A stretch of DNA of 64,000 bases from Iris pallida (lineage: Eukaryota > Streptophyta > Magnoliopsida > Asparagales > Iridaceae): the NCBI GenBank assembly GCA_029216955.1, contig JANAVB010004057.1, forward strand, positions 1-64,000, read 5' to 3'. The notes under the pieces are model-generated. The model had not been told where the DNA came from and did not search any database. It was given only the letters and a program-made list of their open reading frames with translations. The translations under genes were made by a program, and so were the position numbers. Positions 23,815 to 34,973 of this stretch are shown piece by piece. Position 1 is the stretch's first letter; the number at the start of each line of letters is the position of its first letter.

Positions 23815-24627
23815 GTATTTGATTACAAACTGATAAAGGTACAAGAGTACAATTTGATTTCTGGGGAAGTACAACTGTAGGAATCTGATCAGAAGACGAT
23901 CACTTTATCCCTTGGACGATGCGATATCGAAGAAGAAATCCTTTGGAGAGTGCCGCAGCAAGTGCCCATGAGATTATGATCATTAGTGATACTTTTGAAG
24001 TGATTTGAAACTCTATTTATTGAGTTTAGAGATAACTATTAAGTAGTTATCCTGATTGGCACACACTGCATTTGGCGTGCAATTCATCCATTCGTGTGAA
24101 CGGTTAATTTAACTGCATATGACACGTGGCATTCTGTGAGAGAGATGCGCTTGGTCATAGGAAGTATTGTGTGCACGTTCTTCGATATTAGTGGTATGCA
24201 TGTTATGTTATCTAACTGCTTCTGGATAATTTGATCAGATGGCGCCAACTATTGAATGGCGCCAAGTGCTATTTGCTGTTTAATGCACCCTACTTAATGA
24301 TATTTGATTATCACGTGCCAACTACAAATGGCGTGAGGCAGTTGTCAATAATTATGACAAATCTGATACAATCTTCTTGTGTACTATGCGTTCGAGATTC
24401 GAATGAATTTTTTTCGACTGATGTACTGTCAGTAATTATGACAACTATTTCAACTTCTCAAGGAAGCTTGCCACGTGTTAGCCAGCGCTACTTAGGTCCA
24501 GCGCCAACTGATGCCGTGCGCCATATGATGTTCGTGTTTATGGCCAAAGGTGGAAAGGCTCTAGTCAGTAAAACAAGTAAAACAAGTATGTCCAAAGGTG
24601 GGAAGGCTCTAGTCACTTTCTCCAATC
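23815..24627 (-). mobile_element. Tat-like LTR fragment
   Basis: 23866-23940 matches the outer end of the intact Tat LTRs (48790-48860 and 61470-61540): TACAACTGT(A/G)GGAATCTGATC..GAAGACGATCACTTTATCCCTTGGAC. The palindromic CTCTATTTAT TATA block follows at about 24010, as in those LTRs. The remainder diverges. It stops at 24627, where sequence shared with 25435 begins. Confidence 0.65.
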
Positions 24628-24679
24628 AAGGTACAATATAAAGGCATGTAGAACATGTGAGTAACTGAATATCATAACA
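24628..24679 (+). repeat. 52-bp block duplicated at 25435-25485
   Basis: AAGGTACAATATAAAGGCATG...GAATATCATA is nearly identical in the two places, about 800 bases apart. This suggests that the Tat-like LTR fragment at 23815-24627 and the LTR at 24747 sit in duplicated sequence. Confidence 0.8.
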
Positions 24680-26169
24680 AAGGTGGGTGGACCATTACGA
24701 TATTGCACTAATTGTGACACAGGACCTGTATGGGCCACCACGAAAATGTATCACGACCCGCACCCTTATGAGGGGTACGAGCACGTGGGTACGTCCAGCC
24801 TACGTCGTAGTATCGGCGGTAGAACGCTGTATATAACGTCTGTAAATACTATGACTAACAGTATAAAGGTACATGTACAGTATATACACTCCGAGTGGAG
24901 GTGACATAACAATACAGTCTCAATCACAAAATAAAACTGAGGTAGATAGCACAGAAGGATAATATATAATAGATGAAAAGGAATAAGTCCAGTGTCCAAC
25001 ACAAGCCCAGATATATACAACATCACAGGGTCTCAAATATAACCTAGAAAGCTACAGTCTGATAATACTAGCTGGATCGCAGTCCAGGCAACCCAACTAA
25101 GATACACTACTCCGGGAGTACAAAATCTAGTGGCTCTACTATCAGGCCACGGTCCTGGACTACTCCATCTAGCTCGAGCCCATAATAGGTCAAGCAGTCC
25201 GACTCAGAATCATCTGTAATATATCATAACGGTATCCTGTCAGGAAAATGAGCAAGTACAAGCACTAACAGCAGTTCCATGTGAATTGACAAATTTTATA
25301 AGAGACAGTATAATGAACTACAAGACAACGATATATAAAGACTTGGAAACCGTTCGGAAGCTGAGTTACAACCCTTAAACCAAACAAGGACCGGGGTTGT
25401 AACTCTTCTCCCGAGCAGAACTTAGTCTCCAATTAAGGTACAATATAAAGGCATGTAGAACATGTGAGTAACTGAATATCATAGCATGGTGAGAAAGTAC
25501 TGAATGTAGAACAAAACAGGATATATGATAAGATAAGTAAATATAAAATGTGCCTTGAATTATTAGAGCATTATGTGATCGGCTTGGGTTAAGTGACAGG
25601 ACAGGCTATCCACTTGGCCTGGCAATCCGCGGTGACCTCAACGGAAAGTCATGTCGGCCAACTTGGATAAAGAGCACAAGGTAAATGGGATCTCGCTACA
25701 CCCTACGTGAGGGAAGAGTGGCGCGAGCACAAGAATAGTAACATGGTGGCTTGGATCACATAGCCCCTAATAATTCCCCATCCCCGAATAGTACAATGGA
25801 TTTGGACATGACACGTCATGACACATGATTCCATAAGAGCGTAGCAAGTCCCCTTATAAATCGGTGTCTATACAAGTACAGGATATAAGACAGGAAGTGT
25901 ACCAATATACCCAGAAATCTAGGAATAATATCTCATGTCATGATCCAACATATACTAGTCCGTGAACTATCGTGACTGGGAATCAAGTAAGACACTACGA
26001 CTGAATCAGATATAGCAGATATCAAGACAATGAAAACTATCAGTGAATGTACTCGCCTGCTGTCCTGAGGTATATCAATGCTCAGAGTGGTAATCAGAGA
26101 CCTAAAGATGAGATATTGCATGTTAATTTAGGTTTAACAAAGTTAAGAATGATTTATAATAAATGATAT

Positions 26170-26540
26170 GAAATCTATGTCAAACAAGGTCTCACTGAGT
26201 CACACGAAGTCCTGTCAAGTCAATCTAGGTCAAACTAAGTCATATCAAGTCAATCTAAGTCAGACTAAGTCATTCCTAGGTCATACCAGTCATAGCAAGT
26301 CAAAACAAGTCGAAGCAAGTCAAACGGGGTCAAGAGTTGACTTATAGTTGACTTTTAGTCAACTGGTCAACCCTGGTCAACTTTGGCCAACCCTAGGTCA
26401 AACTGGTCAAATGTTGACCAACAGTTGACTTTTGGTCTACTGGTCAACTCTAGTTTAGATTTGGTCAAATTTAGACAAAGTGTTGACTCATCGTTGACTT
26501 TTAGGTAAAAAGTCAACTCTGGGTCAATCGAGCCAAATTT
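26170..26540. repeat. Dense GTCAA / TTGAC motif array
   Basis: GTCAA or its near-variants (AAGTCA, GGTCAA) recur in one orientation until about 26330, then TTGAC(T) and GGTCAAC in mixed orientation to about 26540. Several dozen occur in 370 bases. TTGAC is the core of the W-box bound by WRKY factors. Confidence 0.75.
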
Positions 26541-27144
26541 GGTTCAAAAATGACATTTGTAGGGTGTATTTAACAAGTCACCTAAATTTTAAGTCAATTC
26601 GAATATCCGAACCCCGTATCTTGAAATTACCCGATTACCCTCTAATACACATACCCTTAAACCACTCTAACATTGACGCAAAGTGGCCTTCCCTTAGGAA
26701 TTTCACTCCCGGCTTCCTAGGGTAGTAGGATACTAGCCTATACAATCATTACCTACCAAGTTCTCTATGTAGAGTAGACATCCAGTCCATCTTACGGTCC
26801 ATATTGGTCGTTTACCCGTTATCTTGAGTATCTCAAGATATTCAATGATATCGCGCGATACTCTTCTCCAATTCCCAAACGGAATCCCGATTTTAATCTA
26901 GGAGCCTACCAGCAAACTCTATTTAATACTAACTAAGTCCCCTTCAAGTTTGGATGCGTTTCGACGCTCCTAACTCAAAATCACCCTCTCACTAAATTCT
27001 AAATCACTCAACATTCACTCACTCAATCTCACTTTTCAACCCACACTTAGGACTAGTTTTAGGGGTTAGTTTAGTAGGTTTTATAGGCGTATATATAGCT
27101 ATATAAACGTATATATAGGTGTATATGTGGGGGGTTTATGGGGC

Positions 27145-27310
27145 TAAAGCGGGGTGCTACTGCTGCTTTACTGCTGCTGCTGCTGCTGATTTCAGCTGCT
27201 ACTGCTGCTGCTGATTTCAGCTGCTACTGCTGCTGCTGATTTCAGCTGCTGCTGCTATGTTGGAGGGGGGGGGGGCAGCAGCCCCTTGGCCCCCCTAGCT
27301 GCTGCTGCTT
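27145..27310. repeat. CTG-rich repeat with 33-bp higher unit
   Basis: GCTGCTACTGCTGCTG...CTGATTTCA is repeated three times, followed by a G9 run and more GCTGCTGCT. Confidence 0.8.
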
Positions 27311-27404
27311 GCCTTTCTCTTCTTCCCCTCTCCTCCCCTCTATTCTCCTCTCTAAATCCTTCTCTAAACTCCTCTATTCTTCTATAAATCTCTCTAAAAC
27401 TCTC

Positions 27405-27439
<35 letters not shown>

Positions 27440-27510
27440 CACACACATACAAATCTCTCATTCATCCCCCTCTCTATATATATAAATACACACACAAGTA
27501 TATATATATA

Positions 27511-27596
<86 letters not shown>

Positions 27597-27631
27597 CACA
27601 TATATATATCTATATATATAAACACACACAC

Positions 27632-27717
<86 letters not shown>

Positions 27718-27740
27718 TCTCATATATATACATATATAGA

Positions 27741-27787
<47 letters not shown>
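27405..27787. repeat. Compound (TA)n / (CA)n microsatellites
   Basis: (AT)n at 27408-27437, (CA)n at 27511-27583, (TA)n at about 27632-27710 and (CA)n at 27744-27787, joined by TATATA-CACACA transitions. Long frames across it ([12 protein letters not shown]) are artefacts of the repeats. Confidence 0.95.
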
Positions 27788-27791
<4 letters not shown>

Positions 27792-28838
27792 TAACACAAA
27801 TAAATTTAGGAGTGTCTAACCACTTAGATACAAATCTAAGTATTCTAGAAGTCTCCAAATTTGGGGAAAACTCAAGGACACAATCACAAATCACAACTTC
27901 TCCTAGGACATATCAAACAGACTCAAACTTGACACGAATAGGGACACAAACCCAGGGATCAATCCTACGAGGTCCAATCTAATTATCATGATGAAAAGAA
28001 TGAATTGGAGAATAGGTTGTACCTATCGGAAGATGGATTCCCAATGGAAAATTCCTCCGACACGACTCCGACACAATGAATTGTTTAGGACACATCCTTG
28101 CACTTCTTGCTCCCAAAAGCTTGGAGAAGCTTCACTTGGGGTAGAGGAAGAGTTGGATGGAAGAAAAATGGGAAGAAGAGATTTATTTTGAGATAATTTC
28201 TAGGGAAATCCTATTCTCTACTTAGGAAGAAACTTGGAGAAGAAGAAGATGGTAAAATATTGAAGTGGGAAGAAGAAGAATGGGGGAAGGGGTGGCCGGC
28301 CCTATTGAAGGGGTTTGGGGCACATACAATTTACAAGTTTGCCCCTCCCTTAACTTCCTAGCTAAGTTATCATCCTAATTTGGTTTTGGGAGTTAGTTTA
28401 GACTAAATAAAAATCATACTTAAGCCTAAACACTCATATGGGAATAGTCCAAACTCCTAAACCTAAATGTCAAGTATGGTGGGCCATGGCTATTTAATGT
28501 GTTAAACACAACTCAAGTCAAAATTCCCCGGGGTCCCGAATTAAGTCGGAATACAATGAAATTCGAACCCGACTCCTATAATCATTAAATATTAATATTC
28601 ATCAAATAAAATTCTCAAAAATATTCTAAAATGGAAAATTACCATTTTACCCCTATCTTGGAAAAGTGGGAGTGACAGCCACACATCTAAACACTAGTAA
28701 AAATTATCCTACGTGTGTTACCCAGTCTACGACCCGTTTCAAATACTTAGTAAGCTTAACTTTTGACTTCTTTTTTCTCATTATATTTAGCAAATTTAAA
28801 TACTTGATAGCTGTATTTGTCTCCTGTTTATCTTGTAG

Positions 28839-29246
28839 GAAAAAATTAAAAGGCTTATAGATGAAGATCCCTATTTAAGAGAGAAAGATTTGGACAATGA
28901 TGCTGTTGCAATGGTTTATAGGATTCTAATTAGTTTTCATGTTTGTTTATTTTTCTTTTACAAGTTCATACTATATAATTAATCTCTTCATCTAGAAATT
29001 GTTTAGGTATTGGGCCGTGATGGTAAGGGTTATGTGCATGGAATGGGTCAAGGTGTTTCAAAGACGGAGATTCGTGCTTCAGCTGCAAGTCGGGAGATTG
29101 CTTGTAGAGAAAAGCAAAAGAACGATGCTTTTCTAAATCGGATAGAGAATCTTGAACAAACAGTAGCCTCCATGCAGGCTGCAGCATCTAACACTCCTAG
29201 ATCAAGTCAACCTTCATCACAATTTCACACTCCTAGTCCTTCTGAG
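28839..29246 (+). pseudogene. CACTA Transposase_24-type protein, two exons
   Basis: Exon 28839-28913 (TCTTGTAG|GA ... AATG|GTTTAT) encodes EKIKRLIDEDPYLREKDLDN. Exon 29007-29246 (TGTTTAG|GT ... TGAG|GTGAG) encodes VLGRDGKGYVHGMGQGVSKT and then a Ser/Gln-rich, predicted coiled-coil stretch (IENLEQTVASMQAAAS). VLGxDxxGxVxGxGxGVSxT is the hallmark of the plant Transposase_24 domain (PF03004), carried by the accessory protein of En/Spm elements, which acts on the transposon ends in the nucleus. Both introns keep GT-AG borders. No ATG-containing 5' exon or TNPD-type catalytic transposase is present. Confidence 0.7.
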
Positions 29247-31006
29247 GTGAGTATTTTCTACATCAAGTCAATCTTCCATATTACCTTGTCTGTTTGTTGT
29301 ATATGACAATATGTATTCATATTACCTTCAATCTTGCATATTACCTTGTCTGTTTCATTTTGTATAGTTCATGTTCTAGCTAGTTGAACAATTGATTGAG
29401 GCAACAAGAATACTTCTGAAGGTACACCCAATAGTACTTAGAAAGCAGATTGGAGACCTATAATGTCGGTATCGGTCAGTATCGGGTATCGTTCGGTATC
29501 GGTCAGTATCGGGTATCGTTCAGTATCGGATCGGGACATGCCAAACTGTATCGATATCGGTCGTATCGGAACGGTATCGGCCGATACTTCAAACTCCGTC
29601 AGACGATCCTAAGTTTTCCTTTTTTGTATTCCCACTATACAGCTCTAGCTCTTGATGTCTTATTCTTAGTATCTTCTCTTCCACTTGTTAGAACAAATAT
29701 TTGGTGCCATTAACCTATATTGCACATTTAAGCCCTTTCTTGAGGTAAACAGCTATATTTCAATTCCAGTAACCAGGAATAATTCTCATTACTGTAGGGA
29801 GAGGGGAACAGTACTTTTTCCTTTAACCCTTTCCTTATTTGGCTCTTCTGTTTCAAATCCAAATAGACTTTCATTAGATCTTGGGAGAGGGATAGGATAG
29901 GTAGAGATCCCAAAGGGTATTAATAAGTGTGTACATATGTATGTTTATACAGTTTTTAAGTTTGGGGTGTTCACTTCTTGGTAAGTAAGTGATCCCTATG
30001 TTTGAAAATGATAGGAATTAATGAACATGGAAATTACATGGAAAATATATAGCAAAAAATAATGAGAAAAAGATGTGCACTTGATGATTATGATGATATA
30101 AGATGATAATGGCACATAAGGCTAGAATGAATGGGTTCTTCTAACCAGTGTATTTAAGAACTTTTAATCTAAAGTCTCAAAAGGACTACTGTGTACTCTA
30201 CCAGAAAGTACGTCTCTTCAAACAAGCTACTCTTTGTCGACAAATTGTAAGAACCCTTCCAACTTGCTGATGAGCTTGATCAATGACATGGCACTAAGAC
30301 TGAAAATATGAGAAAAATGACTTCCACCCTCTTAGTAAGCCTAATCACCAAAAATTGCATTCGTCCAATGTTAAAAAGAAAGCTAATATAAGTTTACAAC
30401 CAGAGTATCCTTCCTTCAGAAGGTTTCAAGATTTATATTACAAAACCTTTAGTTAGTTGTAACGATTCTATAATTTACATAACTGCAGTTTGTTTCAATG
30501 CTAAGTGGCAAGCACCATACCTTCCATACACTTGAGAAATTCATCACTCTTCACACCAACTTCCATTAGAATAGAATTTCAGAACATTCTCCAAAGATTC
30601 AACTGCTCAATAAACCAGACTGGTGGCAGAGAGCATCTACGGTGCTGCAATCAAGCAAATTAAGCAAAATGTCAGATTAAGGTATTACAGCATAAATATG
30701 TTTAATTAGAGAAATAGTTCTAGTATGCCAAAACCAACCTCTATTTATGCAGTAATACCGTTTATGCTGCAGCTGCAAGTATTTCTTCTTCGCTTCTGCC
30801 AAACTTGGAGGGATTTCCAAACCCGTGTCTGGTTCTGCCATGTATAGAACCAGATTCACTTCTTGCATCCGTCAGGAAAGAAGTATATAAACAAACCCGA
30901 GAAAGCTGGAGCACACTTCTCCAGACAACCCCGACCTTACTGCCTGCATCTCCTGCCAGTACAAAAAATTCTCACAGGAGCTATCATTATCTCCTGCAAC
31001 ACATCT
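29247..31006. other. CACTA intron sequence, with possible minus-strand exon-like pieces
   Basis: Plus strand: no coding. Minus strand: a stretch ending GTGTATGGAAG|GTATGG at about 30522 could be an exon end, and 30677-30868 holds an open frame (63 residues). I recognise neither product. They lie 3' of the captured histidine-kinase exon on the same strand. Confidence 0.25.
29440..29590. repeat. TATCGG-based short tandem repeat
   Basis: About 14 occurrences of TATCG(G/T), organised as CGGTCAGTATCGGGTATCGTT units of about 33 bases in the first half; located in the CACTA intron. Confidence 0.8.
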
Positions 31007-31292
31007 CATGCTTTCTCAATGGATCCCCAAAGTTAAGGGTGCTATTATGATATATACTGTTTCCCATCACATTTGAACCATATATGATGATTGGTACTGA
31101 AGGATCAGTAGTATCATACACATTCACAATAATGGATTGCTTACATGCTCATGCTTTCTCAATGGATCCCCAAAGTTAAGGGTGCTATTATGATATATAC
31201 TGTTTCCCATCACATTTGAACCATATATGATGATTGGTACTGAAGGATCAGTAGTATCATACACATTCACAATAATGGATTGCTTACATGTA
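31007..31292. repeat. Perfect-looking 143-bp tandem duplication
   Basis: CATGCTTTCTCAATGG... starts at 31007 and 31150, and both copies run to GGATTGCTTACATG. I saw no mismatch between them by eye. It covers the 3' part of the captured exon. Confidence 0.9.
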
Positions 31293-31349
31293 AGTTGGTG
31301 AAGTAACTTGTCTACTAATGCTTCTATATCAAAGATTCCACCCAAGTAC
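31007..31349 (-). pseudogene. Captured exon of a cytokinin-receptor-type histidine kinase (CHASE region)
   Basis: The minus strand from 31349 follows an intact acceptor (TTCTGTAG|G). It encodes [19 protein letters not shown], then VNVYDTT, YGSNV and [13 protein letters not shown]. This order is diagnostic of the C-terminal part of the extracellular CHASE domain of plant AHK cytokinin receptors (YLGGVFDIE..., VNVYDTT..., NFGDP.RKHE). In a receptor this segment lies just before the second transmembrane helix. Here it is one exon, followed by a tandem 143-bp duplication that breaks the reading frame. There is no kinase, receiver or membrane segment nearby, so it is a fragment, apparently carried inside the CACTA intron. 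Confidence 0.75.
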
Positions 31350-31597
31350 CTACAGAACCAAATACATGTGGATATATGCATGATCTCTCTCAGATTTGGA
31401 TCCAAATACAATCCACATTTATGTAAGTTTCTTTTTGTCTAGTAGGTTCAACCCATACATTATAACATGTGGATAAATATTTTTGTGATAGGTTCAACCC
31501 ATTCTTTCTCATTTAATGTTGATCTCTAAGTCAAGACTTGCTCCTTATATATGCATTAGCTTAATTCTATACTCATGTTTTTTATGTTCGTATATAG

Positions 31598-31840
31598 GGA
31601 CATGATCAGTCTACCTTGCCCATAAAGACTTATTTTTTGAAGAACTTTAGAAAGAAAGTTGTTACGATTGGACGTGTGAATACAGATGCACCGTTGAATG
31701 ATGAAGCTTATAATATTATTATCGATGACGTTTTTGACGGCAATGAGATGTTGTTCGATAGAGATGGAAAGTTTGATGATATTTCTATTGGGGAAATGAT
31801 CAATTGGCCAAAATATTCGGTTCAGTTTGTGAGGTTTTAA
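31598..31840 (+). pseudogene. CACTA Transposase_24-type protein, C-terminal exon
   Basis: Acceptor TATATAG|GG at 31597, then an open frame to TAA at 31840. It gives an 81-residue piece with GRVNTDAPLNDEAYNIIIDD and a terminal ISIGEMINWPKYSVQFV. The DDISIGEMINWPK ending matches the conserved SIAWPxxLV-type C-terminus of proteins encoded by CACTA accessory ORFs. It lies about 360 bases before the subterminal repeats and in the same orientation as the exons at 28839-29246. The intron between is 2.35 kb and contains the captured exon on the other strand. Confidence 0.6.
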
Positions 31841-32199
31841 AATTCTTTTTTTTTTGTAGTGCACTTGTAAGCTAGCAATATCATTGTCTTCTTTTTGTTC
31901 ACCATGAGAATGAAACTATTGTGAGCTAGCAACATTGGAGTTACTGTTCATGTTTTGATATATTGGTGTTATGTAAACTTGATACATTTATTACTTAATA
32001 CTATTTGGATTAAGTTTTTCCATTGTTGATGGTTGTTGATGTCGATATAAAATTTTATTTTTAAATGTGTTTTTTTATAGAAGATGAAAAGGTTTAAATA
32101 GATTTGATATGAATGATTTGAGATTTTTTATTATTAGATTTCCAGAAAAAATGACAGACGTGAACTATTGAAAAAGTAAAAGTAGTATCCAACCAATTC

Positions 32200-32402
32200 A
32201 CACGTTATTTGACAGTTTTAATCCGTTGTTTTTATTTGACAGATAAGAACTGTCGTTTTATTCAAATATTAAACGACAGTCCAAAACTGTCGTTTAAATT
32301 TTGGGGCGCGCTAGTAACAACGGATCGTTTGACAGACCAAAGCTGTCGTTAAACGTGATTTACGACAGTTTTGGACTGTCGAAAAATGCTTGTTTTAGCG
32401 TA
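32200..32402 (+). repeat. CACTA subterminal repeats and right terminus
   Basis: At least six GACAGT(T/C) / (G/A)ACTGTC motifs in both orientations with 15-35-base spacing, ending in GTAGTG. They would be the binding sites for the element's own protein. Confidence 0.7.
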
Positions 32403-33011
32403 GTGAAAAGGCACTTAGATGGTTATGAATATGAACGAAACTAATTAGAAATAATAATCTATGTCAAGAAAAGAGACCTTACGACACTAAACCACCTCTT
32501 TGAGTCCTTGTGATGTATCCATAAAAAATTGAAGGTAAAGTTACAGATCAAAACAAAGATATGATGCATAATATATGCCTGAGCTCTCTATAGAGCATGC
32601 ACTACCATTCTTGATGACAGACTTATCAGTGATATGGTACAAACAACTGACAATAGAATTAGAAGTATACCTTCCAAAGCACGAAGCATGAGCACATCTT
32701 TTCTGCCAAGATGACAAACTGCATTGACTGATGCCATCTTAAACTCGTCGTTACTGACCTGCAAAGTGAGTGCAGAACTCAATGTCTGACCAGTAACGAA
32801 ATAAAATTACAGAGGGTCATAGTCCATAAGAGGTGAGGAGCATACCTCATAAATAGCTTACAAGATGTGTGTATCCCTCTTTCCTGTCATAACTAAACAA
32901 CACATTATCCATGCCTCATTCATCTTTATGACATATAACGAGCATGTAAAGGCATTTTTCTTCAAACAAAATCATTCGCACAAAGGAAAAACAACTTTCG
33001 CCACCGTACCA
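32403..33011. other. Spacer between CACTA end and chromovirus-like LTR
   Basis: Only the exon-like block at 32671-32758 is visible. The LTR homology to 40312 starts abruptly at about 33012. Confidence 0.4.
32671..32758 (-). pseudogene. Isolated exon-like segment, product unknown
   Basis: An 88-base minus-strand block with good borders (CACTTTGCAG|GTCAG and TTTGGAAG|GTATAC). It encodes VSNDEFKMASVNAVCHLGRK and DVLMLRALEG. The look is of one helical repeat of an ARM/HEAT-like protein, but I do not recognise the family. It lies 270 bases outside the CACTA right end, so it may be a host-gene relic or cargo of another element. No neighbouring exon could be supported. Confidence 0.35.
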
Positions 33012-34973
33012 TAAGCTAGCTAATATCACTAGGCAGGTAGTAAATCATAAACTGTAATAATGGTACAGCTAGAAGAACTAGAAATAAATAAATAGTGATA
33101 TGCAATAACTGAAGAAAATGCAAACTAAATATAAGCAGTAAATATAGCAAGGTATCTTGCCTGAGGTTGTGTGCAAAAGGGCGACTTCCAATAGCTCGAA
33201 CAGTCAGAATAGTGAAGCGATGAAAGCCAAATCCCGTATACATCCTCGAATGCTGAAATAAACACCACGAACATGTTTGAAATAATAGATATGTCTAGGA
33301 AATGCCTATCCAAAAGTCCAATTCTGGAACAGGGGTAAAATTATAATTTCTGGTCAAAACGATGTCCGTCGTTGGACCCGTTTTTCACTGAAATGCGTGC
33401 CAGAACCTACGGTCTCTAAAGTCGTCAAACTATATGTCTATGGGGCTGATTTGAAGAGATGAACCCAACCGTATGTCCAAAGTTGGATTTCGTAGGCTGT
33501 GCACAATTTTGCCCGTTGGAGTGGGTCACGGGCCTGCCAAATAGGCGTTCCGATCGACCTTCTCAGAATCGGACCAAACTTGGCATACAGGACCAAAAAA
33601 TGATACGGTCCTGCTGGCACAAGTTTCGTCTCGATTTGACGAATATATATAAAGTAATTGGGTAATTTGTAAATAGGCCGATATAGTGAATTTTGATGGA
33701 TACGTATCAAATTTGTCGCGCACACGCAACCAATTTGAATTCCGTCAATGCCAACACGTCAGCGAAGTCGATAGGCACCTTTCGATGCTTTCGGTTCGTG
33801 ACTACGTCGCCCAAATTTTCGAGACGGAATTCGTATCGGGGTTTTTCATAAAAATTCTTATTAGTTTAAACACCGTTTTTGACAGATTTGGGATGTGATT
33901 TTCTCGACTCCTAGTCGATCAAATTGAGATCAACAAAAAGGCTCGTGAAGCCCTATAGGTTGACTACCACTATGTTTAATTGGTTTCAAAAAGTTGTGCA
34001 CGAGTTTCTCGAAAACGATCCACGAACAAGGCACCTAAAATGTTTCTAAACTGTTTCCGAAATAGCTTTTGGTCGATTTTTAGATCGATTTCTTGAAAAA
34101 TCTAGTCTGGTATTTTCTAATCTAATTGAAGGGACATGTAGATGGTTATACAGGCTATACTCGGGTTTTTGTAGATCCTAAAATGAGCAAGCTATGTGAG
34201 AGAAAAAGAGGGAAGAACAGGGTTACCTGTGGTTGTTCCTGCTACTGTTGCTCGTGGCTGTTGCTGTGTCGCGCGCGTGGCCAACCTCCGATGGTGTCCA
34301 GGTGGTTCGCACAGTAGCGTACAACCAGGGGGTGGCCGCCCAGGTGTTGAGGAAGGCTACGGGGTCGATCACGAACTCAAGGGGCTAGGGTTTGTAAGGA
34401 ATCTTCTTCTATCTCTCTCGTTATATACTAGGGGGTTTGTTTTGCAGGTTCACTTATGGGGGCTCGGGTGAACAGTGCCCCCACGTGGGTACTGTTCACC
34501 TAGGGTTTTTTATTAGTAATGATACATAATTGTTTAATAATCTCCTAATTTTATATCATAAATTCAAAAATTACAAAAGATGAAATTTAAAGATACTATA
34601 ACACATATTTTATATAAATTTGTAATTATACACCTTTGATAAATGAAATTATATTTGATCATTAACATTAATCTCAAAAAAAATATCCATTAAAATTTCA
34701 AAAACTCCTAAAATAAAAAAAAACATTTTAAATAGAAAAAATTATATATAAATATATTTTTTTGAAGAAGAAATTCCTATTTCCTAACACATATATAAAT
34801 ATTTGCCATGCTTAATAAAAACATATATATAAAATATTTACTATGCTTAACACTTAATAATAATAAAATCACCTTTAACCACATAATTAATTAGGCTTGA
34901 TAATACCAAAATATTCCTAAATAGTATTAAATAAATAAAATTGTAAAAATTGGGGGAAAAATTTAGGGGGTTT
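33012..34973 (-). repeat. 3' LTR (truncated) of the chromovirus-like element
   Basis: Direct repeat of 40312-42279. The inner terminus is TATAAACCCCC, mutated from TGTAAACC. A minus-strand TATA box (CTAGTATATAACGAG) lies near 34420 with a GC-rich leader at 34200-34400. Short frames here match those of the partner copy and are not genes. Confidence 0.75.

Larger units (their letters stand above)
24747..28677 (-). mobile_element. Large chromovirus-like LTR with microsatellites
   Basis: Starts TGTATCACGACCCGCACCC and plausibly ends ...GTGGGAGTGACA at 28677, giving about 3.9 kb. It is homologous in blocks to the LTRs at 471 and 11778. The sequence just outside its left edge (TGGGCCACCACGAAAA) matches that outside 39152 (TGGGCCACCACCAAAATA). 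No pol is present. It contains the GTCAA-rich, CTG-rich and CA/TA tracts described below. The flanks do not show a matching 5-bp target duplication. Confidence 0.5.
28692..32402 (+). mobile_element. Degenerate CACTA transposon with Transposase_24 exons
   Basis: The right end reads ...TGTTTTAGCGTAGTG at 32402, so the minus strand starts CACTACGCTAAAACA. Just inside it, 32200-32395, are repeated GACAGT / ACTGTC(G) motifs (AAACGACAGTCC, AAACTGTCGTTT, TACGACAGTTTTGGACTGTC), the subterminal repeats of CACTA elements. A candidate left end, CACTAGTAAAAA, is at 28692. AAA flanks both ends, a possible 3-bp target duplication, but the two termini match poorly beyond CACTA. Plus-strand exons of a Transposase_24 protein lie inside, and a captured host exon lies on the minus strand. 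Confidence 0.6.

Noticed and set aside
24231..24641. 136-codon plus-strand frame
   Set aside because: Lies in a decayed Tat-like LTR; no domain or codon bias visible.
27255..27894. Frames of 68-109 codons across the CA/TA microsatellites
   Set aside because: Their translations are dinucleotide artefacts ([12 protein letters not shown]) with no other content.
31838..31861. Second CACTA right end (TTTTTGTAGTG)
   Set aside because: A T-run followed by GTAGTG directly after the stop codon. No subterminal repeats precede it, whereas they do precede 32402.
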